A stretch of DNA of 64,000 nt from Tenacibaculum sp. MAR_2010_89 (GTDB taxonomy: Bacteria > Bacteroidota > Bacteroidia > Flavobacteriales > Flavobacteriaceae), in the NCBI RefSeq assembly GCF_900105985.1, contig NZ_FNUB01000005.1:1178001-1242000 (forward strand). The letters run 5' to 3'. The position numbers were made by a program, and so were the translations under genes. The notes under the pieces were generated by a model, which worked only from the letters and a program-made list of their open reading frames with translations, was not told the DNA's origin and made no database searches. The number at the start of each line of letters is the position of its first letter. Position 1 is the stretch's first letter. Positions 37,501 to 46,500 of this stretch are shown piece by piece.

Positions 37501-40500
37501 TAATCAGATAAAATTGAGGGGCTTTCGAATAGAATTATCAGAGATAGAGTTTCAATTAGATGCTATCGGTGAGATAAAGAATAGTGTTGTATTAATGAAA
37601 GAAATTGGAGGTAAAAAGTGTTTAGTAGCGTATTATAAGTCAAAAGAAACTATTGATACTTCAATGATGCGTGACTCTTTGTCTGAAAATCTGCCAGAAT
37701 ATATGTTACCTTCTTTTTATGTTCATTTAGAGGATTTTCCTCTTACATCTAATGGGAAAGTAAATCGAAAAGCACTTCCAGAGCCAACAGTAACTAGAGA
37801 AGAGGAATATATAGCACCAACTAATGAAATTGAGCATAGATTAGTTGCTATTTGGGCCGATGTATTAAATATAGATACCGAAGTAATAAGTATCAATAGT
37901 AATTTTTTTAATTGTGGAGGAGACTCTCTTAGGATGGTTTTTTTAGTTAATAAAATAAATAAGGAGTTTTCTGTTGTTATTTCTCCAAGAGATATTATTG
38001 AAAATCCTAGTATAGCAACTATTCAAAATCTTATTTCAAAGTCTTTAAAAATAGATCATATATCAATTCCTGTAGCTGAAAATAAACCACATTATCCTTT
38101 ATCTTCTTCTCAAAAAAGAATGTATTATTTATATGAATACAATAAAGATACTATAGAATATAATGTACCTATGGTTGCCATTTTAAAGGGAACTTTAGAT
38201 ACAGAGAAATTGAGATTAGCTTTCGAGCAATTAATTAAACGACATGAAAGTTTACGAACTGTATTTGAGTTTAATGAAGGAGAATTAGTACAACGAATTT
38301 TATCAGATGTGCAATTCTCTATCTCTACTATAGAAAAAATAAAAAGTGTATATGAACTTTTAGACTGTTTTGTAAAACCTTTTAATTTAAATGAGTCTCC
38401 TTTATTTAGAATAGGATTAACATCTATTTCTGATGAAGAACACATTCTTATTATGGATACTCATCATATTATTTCTGATGGAATTACAAATTCTATACTA
38501 GCAAAAGAACTTTTCTTATTATATAGTCAAGAAGATTTACCTGAGCTTAGAATTCAATACAAAGACTTTGCGGTTTGGGAAGAAGGAGAAGAATATCAAA
38601 AGGAAGTAACTAAACATAAGAAATACTGGTTGAATAGGTTTTCTAAAGAAACTACAACGCTTGAATTACCTTATGACTATCCGAGACCTAAAAAATTCAA
38701 TATAGAAGGTAAAAACCATGCAGTAGAACTGAACAATAATTATGTTGAAGGTTTGAAAAATATTTCTAAATCTGAAGGAGTTACTATATATACAGTGTTT
38801 TTAACTTTTTTCAATATACTATTATATAAATTAACAAATCAAAAGGATATAGTAATTGGTACTGCGGTTTCAGGAAGATCTCATGTTGATTTAGAAGATA
38901 TAACAGGTTTTTTTGTAAACACATTAGCTTCAAGAAATAATATTGAAGGTAATTTCACTTTCAGAGATTTTTTATTGCAAACACAAAAGAATAATCTAGC
39001 AGACTTAGAGCATCAATTGTATCCTTATGAAAATTTAGTAGAAACGTTAAATATAGAAAGAGTCTCAGGTAGAAACCCTTTATTTGATGTAATATTAGGT
39101 TATCAACCAATCAATGATGTTTCATTACCTGAAAATTCAGAATTAGAAGTAGAACTGTTTGAGGATTTATTTTTTCAGGCAAAGTTTGATCTTTTATTTA
39201 CAATATTAGATTTTAATAACAGATTTAAGTTAAATATAACCTATAGAGATGAGTTATTTAAATCAGAGACGATTACTCGTTTCATGTCTTATTTTTTAAA
39301 TATTATAGATCAAGTATTGTTAGATAGTTCTGTTTTAATTAAGGATATAAATGTTTTATCACAAGAAGAAGTTGATCAACGATTGATTAGTTTTGATAAA
39401 ACTGAGGTAGAATATGAAAGAGATGAAACTATTATAGAACTTTTTTTAACTCAAGTTAAAAATTATCCTAATAAAGTAGCATTAGTTTTTGAAGATGAAA
39501 AGATAACTTATAAAGAACTGGATGAACGCTCTAATAAGTTAGCGAGATATATCAATAAAGTTAATGTAAATAAGTCTTCATTAATTGGTCTTTGTTTAGA
39601 TCGATCTACCGAAATGATTATTGGAATTTTGGCTATTTTAAAAACTGGAAGAGGTTATGTACCAATTGATACTTCATATTCGACCAACAAAATAATTAAC
39701 GTGGTAGAAGATGCTAATTTGAATATTATACTTACTAATAAAGGGGAACTTAACTCTTTCGAAAATATAAATATAATCTTTTTAGATACTGAAAAAGATG
39801 AAATTAATATGCAATCTAGTGATACCGTTTTTCAAGAGGTTGGATTGATTGATATGGCTTGTGTTATTTATAAACCTGAAAATTTAGGCAACCTAAAAGG
39901 AGTGAAAGTAAATCATCAAAATGTGGTGAATCTTGTACAGGAAAAAGGAGCAACTAAAGTATTAACAGACGATCGTGTACTTCAGTGGTCAAATATAGCT
40001 TTTGAGGGTTCTATATTCGATATATTCAGTAGTTTACTTAATGGGGCTACACTATATTTAATTAATCAAAAAATTACTAGAGATATAGAAAAGCTTTCAG
40101 GTGTAATAAAAGATAATAAAATATCTGTAGCTTTTTTTACTACAGCGATTTTCAATGTTTTTGTAGATTCTAAAATAGAAGGGTTATTGACATTACGTAA
40201 ATTGCTTTTTGGAGGAGAAAAGGCTTCTTTGAAGCATGTTCAAAAAGCATATGATATTTTAGGTTCTGGGAAGCTAATAAATTGTTATGGCTCTGTTGAA
40301 ACTACGATTCATGCAACATATTATAATGTAGATGAAAGACCAGTTAGTAATGTGTTAATAGGTAAATCAGAAACGAATACTAAAACGTATGTGTTGAACT
40401 CAGATATGGGGTTAAGTGGTGTCGGTATTGTTGGTGAACTTTATATAGCTGGAGATAGTTTAAGTTTAGGTTACCTTAACGATAAAGAGAAGACAAGCAT

Positions 40501-43500
40501 TAGCTTTGTAGAAAACCCATTTGAACCTGAATCATATATTTATAAGACAGGAGATCTGGTAAAGAGATTATCCAATGGTGGTTTAGAGTTTGTAGAAAGA
40601 AGAGGTAATCAGTTAAAATTACGAGGGCATATAATAGGGCTTTCAAATATTAAGTTTCATCTAAATACCCATAGTAAAATACTTAACAGTATTGTTTTGG
40701 TAAAAGAAACAAATGGAGTAAAAGAGTTAATAGCATATTATCAATCTGAAGAGCCAATAACGGTTTTAGATCTAAGTGAGTACTTACTTTCACTTCTACC
40801 AGATTATATGGTACCGTCTCATTATGTGTTTACAAAAGTATTTCCCCTAACATCTAATGGTAAAATTGACCATACAGCACTTCTAGATCTAGAAATTAAT
40901 GAGAAAAAAGAAAAGAAAGAAATAAGAAGTAAAACAGAAAATAAACTGATTGAAATTTGGGCAGAAGTACTAAATTTAAGTTCAGAAACAATAGGTGTAA
41001 ATAGTAACTTTTTTGAATTAGGAGGAGCTTCTCTTAAGATGATTTTTTTAATTAATAATATTAAAAATGAGTTTGGGGTGGATGTTCCATTAAAAGAAAT
41101 ATTAGTAAACCCTACTATTAAACAGATATGTAAGTTAATTAAAGAATCAGAGACAGTTAATTATTCGTCTATAACTCCTGTAAATAATAGAGAGTACTAT
41201 CCTTTATCATCAACTCAAAAAAGAATGTTTTATGAGTATGAATATGATAAAGAATCGATAGCTTATAACGCTCCTGTTTTTCTCACTGTTAAAGGTTTTT
41301 TGGATGTTCATAAACTAGAAGGTGCTTTCACAAAACTAATTGAACGACATGAAAGTTTACGAACTGTATTTGATTTTGTTAAAGGAGATTTAAAACAAAA
41401 GGTACTTCAAGATTTTATGTTCTCTATTGATGTTTTTCAAAAGAGTGAAAATCCGAATAAAGTAATAAAGAATTTTATAAAACCATTTGATTTAAGTAAG
41501 TTACCTTTAATTCGAGTAGGTGTAATTAAAGTAGAAGAAAATGAAAATATTCTTGTAATTGATTGTCACCATATCATATCTGATGGAGTTTCAACAGGTA
41601 TATTACTAAATGATTTGATAAATATATATGAAGGTAAAGAGTTAGCAGAACCAAAAATTCAATATAGAGATTATGTGATTTGGCAGTTATCGGATGATAG
41701 GCAAGAGATTCTAGATAAGAATAAAGAGTATTGGATTAATCAATTTGATGAATGGCCAGCTTCTCTTGAGTTACCAATTGATTATACCAAAGCTGAAGAC
41801 ACGAAAAAAGCAGGGAGACAAGTTCAATTATTTTTGGATAGTGAAAAAACGAAAAAATTAGAGAATTTAGCGAAAGAAGAGAATACAACTTTATTTATTG
41901 TATTGCTTACTGTTTATAATTTATTTTTAACTAAACTTAGTAATCAGGAAGAAATTGTAATAGGGTCTTCAGTTTCAGGAAGATCACATGTGGACTTAAA
42001 TGGTGTTATAGGTGCCTTTATAAATTTATTGATTCTTAAAAATTATCCGAAGGGAGAAAAATCTTTTATAGGTTTTTTAAAGGAAGTAAGCCAAAAAACG
42101 ATTGAAGCTTATGAACATCAAGAATATGCTTATGAAGATTTAGTTATGGCTTTAAAAAACAAAAGAGCAGATAGAAACTCTTTGTTTAATGTAATGTTTG
42201 AGTATGTGAAATCTTCTGAAATAGGTGTTTATAGTGATGTTGTATCTGTAGAAAAGTACAATTATGATTATGACGTAACTAAGTTCGATTTCACACTTAG
42301 AGTATTTGAATTGGAGGATGGTTTGGAAATAACTTTTGAGTATAATACCACTCTTTTCAAGGAAACTAGTATTGAGAGATTTAAAAAATATTTTGAAAAA
42401 TTAATAGATGAAGCACTTTTAAACCCAAAGGCTAAGATTGAGAATATTACTATGCTTCCGAATGCTGAAGTAGATATGTTAACGAATACTTTTAATGATA
42501 CGAAATTGTCTTTTGATACGAAAAGTAGTTTAGTTACAATACTTGAGGAAAATGTAGATTCTCACCCTAATCGTGTAGCAATTTCTTATCAAGGAGAAAC
42601 ATTAACATATAAAGAATTAGATGATAAATCAAATAGAGTAGCCAATTATTTAATGTCTGGAGGGGTAGCACCAAATGTGGTAGGATTACTTATTGATCGT
42701 TCTATAGATATGATTGTTGGTATGTGGGGAGCATTAAAAATAGGAGCTGGATATTTACCCTTAGATCCTAACCTTCCAGAGGAGCGTATACGTTATATGC
42801 TAAATCAGAGTAGAGCAACTTTTTTACTTACGCATGAAGAGCATTTAGAAGCTTATTCTGCTTATTTACCAGTACAATCTATTGATTCATTAGAGATATT
42901 TTCTCAAAGTGTTGAAAAAGTTGATTTTAATACAGAATCTTCGGATCTAGCCTATTGCATTTTTACTTCAGGTTCTACTGGGAAGCCTAAGGGGGTAATG
43001 ATAAGTCATAGTAATGTAATTAATTTAGTAAGAGGCCTTGAAGAAAGAGTATATAAACCTTATCAGGATAAAGTATTAAGAGTAGCATTATTGGCATCTT
43101 ATGCTTTTGATGCTTCAGTTCAACAAATTTTCGGAGCATTATTACAGGGGCATAGTCTTTATATAACGAGTGATGAAATAAGAAAAGATGGTGCTAAATT
43201 ATTAGAGTTTTATAATAAAAATAAGATAGAAGTGACTGATGGAACACCAACGCATTTAAGATTGTTGGTAGATTCTTTGGAAAAGGATTCTAAGTTAGAA
43301 ACTTTATCAAGCTGGTTAATAGCAGGAGAAACTTTATCAAAAGAGTTAGTAAGTAAATTTTATGCAAATTTAGGAGAACAAACTCAATTATATAATTTTT
43401 ATGGGCCTACTGAAACTTGTGTTGATTCAACCTCATATAAAATTAACCCAAAAGAAATTGATAATTTAGTAAGTATTCCTATAGGAAAACCATTACCAAA

Positions 43501-46500
43501 TGAACGTGTTTATGTTACTGACAATACAGGAAATATAGTTCCTGTTGGGGTGATGGGAGAACTTTGTATTGCAGGAGATGGATTAGCCCAAAGATATGTT
43601 GGAGATCAATTTCTTACAACAGAAAAGTTTAATACTGAATGGATATCTCAAGAGAATAGAGTGTATAGAACTGGTGACATAGTTAGGTGGTTACCTGATG
43701 GAAATTTAGAATTCCATGGGAGAAAAGATAATCAAGTTAAAGTAAGAGGGTATCGAATAGAGTTAGGAGAAATTGAAAAACAATTGAATGCACATTCAGA
43801 AATAAAGCATTCTGTAGTACTGGTTAAAGTATCTAAAGGAGAAAAACATATCGTTGCTTATTATCAGGCATCTGATAAAATGAAAATTTCTGAATTAAGG
43901 GAGTACTTGGGTAAATTTTTACCTGACTACATGATACCTAGCTATTATGTATATATAGAAGAATTTGAGCTTACAATAAATGGTAAGGTAGATTCTAGAG
44001 CTTTACCAGATTATAAAATTATACAAGATGATCAAAATATTATTGCCCCATCTAATAATATAGAACGAAGATTAGTATCGATTTATGCAGAAATACTTAG
44101 TCTTGATTCTAACATGGTTGGTAGAAATAGTAATTTTATTGAGTTGGGAGGACATTCTCTAAAAATGGTATTCTTATCAAATACTATTAAAAAGGATTTT
44201 TCAGTAAAAATTTCCTTAAAACAAATTATAGAAAACCCTACTATAAATAGATTAAGTAATTTAATATCTCAATCGGTAACCGTTAATCATTCTCAAATTC
44301 CAGTTTTTGAGTCTATGGAGTATTACCCATTATCCTCTTCTCAAAAGCGAATGTATTTTGCATATGAGTATAATAAAGAATCACTATCTTATAATGTTCC
44401 TACGGCAATTAAATTGAAAGGGGAATTAAATAAAGAAAGATTAGAAGAGTCTTTTGTTAAACTAATTAAACGTCATGATAGCTTAAGAACTGAATTTGTA
44501 ACTATAGATGGTGAACTTTCTCAGCGAATTTTATCAGAAGCTAATTTTTCAATAAACTATTTAAATTATGAAGAAGATCTTGAAAGTATAGTTAAAGACT
44601 TTACGAAGCCTTTTGATTTAGGTATGGGACCAATATTTAGAGTAGGGATTGTTAGAGTAACTAACCAAGAACACTTATTAGTTATAGATTCTCATCATAT
44701 TATTTCAGATGAAGTAACAATTAAGATCCTTTTAAAGGACCTTTTCTCTATTTATAATGGAGATAAACTTCCAGAACTTCGAATACAATATAAAGATTTT
44801 GTAATGTGGCAAAATCAAGATCAACAGCAGGAAGAAATTAGACAACATAAAAAGTATTGGTTAGATAAGTTTTCTAAAGAAGTACCAACTTTAGAATTAC
44901 CTTATGATTATCCTAGAACATTTAAGAATACGGATGATGGAGGGAATTTATTAATTAAAATAGATGATAATAGAGTTGGACAATTAAAGAAGATAGCGCA
45001 GGAAGAAGGGTTAACATTGTATAATTTATTTTTATCAATGTATAATATTCTATTGTATAAATTATCCAATCAAAAAGATATAGTTATAGGTACTCCAGTT
45101 GCAGGAAGACCCCATCATGATTTGGAAAGTATAACTGGTGTTTTCATTAATACATTACCAATTAGAAATCAATTTAAGGGAGATATAACTTTTAAAGAGT
45201 TTGTTAAACAAGTTCAAAAAAGTAGTATTGCAGATCTTGATCATCAGTTATGTCCTTATGAAGATTTGGTAAATGAGCTTAATATAGAAAGAAGCTTAAA
45301 TAGAAATCCATTATTTGATGTATGCTTTAACTTTATAAAGGAAGATTTAGGTATTATGAGTTTTTCAGGCCTTAATGTTGAACTTTATGATATAGAATAT
45401 AATCAATCAAAGTTTGACCTTAACATGATAGTAGTTCAAAGAGAAGAAGATAGTTATATTCTTGTAGAGTATGCAAAACAGCTTTTTAAAGAGAGTACTA
45501 TTGAAAGATTTATGAGTTATTTTGATAAAATAATGGAAACAGTTTGCGAAAATAAGACTGTGAAAATTGCAGATATTGAAATACTAGAAGAAAAAGAAAA
45601 TCAATTATTAAATTCATTTAGTCCTATGGTTAATTCAAGTAAAGAAAACGATACAATAGTAAAAGTTTTTGAAAACCAAGTAAATAAAACTCCATTGGCA
45701 ATAGCAATTAGGTATGGAGAAAAATCATATAATTATCAAGATTTAAATAAGAAAGCAAATCAATTAGCAAGAAGTTTACAACAAAATTTTGGAATTAGTA
45801 AAGGAGAAGTTGTAGGAGTTTTGTTTCCTAAGTCAGATGAAGCTATTGTATCTATTTTAGCAGTACTTAAATTAGGAGCCGCATATTTACCAATAGATAC
45901 TAAATATCCATTAGAAAGAATAAATTATATTATTGAAAATAGTGGTTTAAGAGTTTTAATAAGCAACACTAAGGTTTTAGATAAAAAAGTGGTTGCAGAT
46001 TGTGTTGTAAACTATGACTCATTAAATTATATAAATGAAGAACTAACTAATCTTAACACGAATATTATTTCTAATGATTTGGCTTATGTGATTTATACAT
46101 CTGGTTCTACAGGAAAGCCAAAAGGGGTTATGATTGAACATGGAAGTAATGTAAACATGTCAACAGATATAGTAAAGCAGTTGAATGTAAATGATAGAGA
46201 TACTATTTTGTGGTTTGCCTCAATAGCCTTTGATGCGTCTGTATATGAAATTATGATGGCATTATACAGTGGAGCTACATTAGTAATACCTGAAGATAAA
46301 GATATAAATGATATTACACGTTTTTGTAAGTTAGCTTCTGAAACTAATACTACAATTGTTACATTACCTCCAAGTTATTTAGAAACATTACCTCTTGATG
46401 AGTTAGATACATTGAGAATAATTACCACAGCTGGAGAAGCTGCAAATCCTAAAAAAGCAATTGAAGTTATTAAAACAGGGATTAGATATTTTAATGCTTA

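Noticed and set aside
35020..38445. Minus-strand open frames within the NRPS genes
   Set aside because: They repeat exactly where the NRPS modules repeat and have no protein-like features; shadows of the coding strand.
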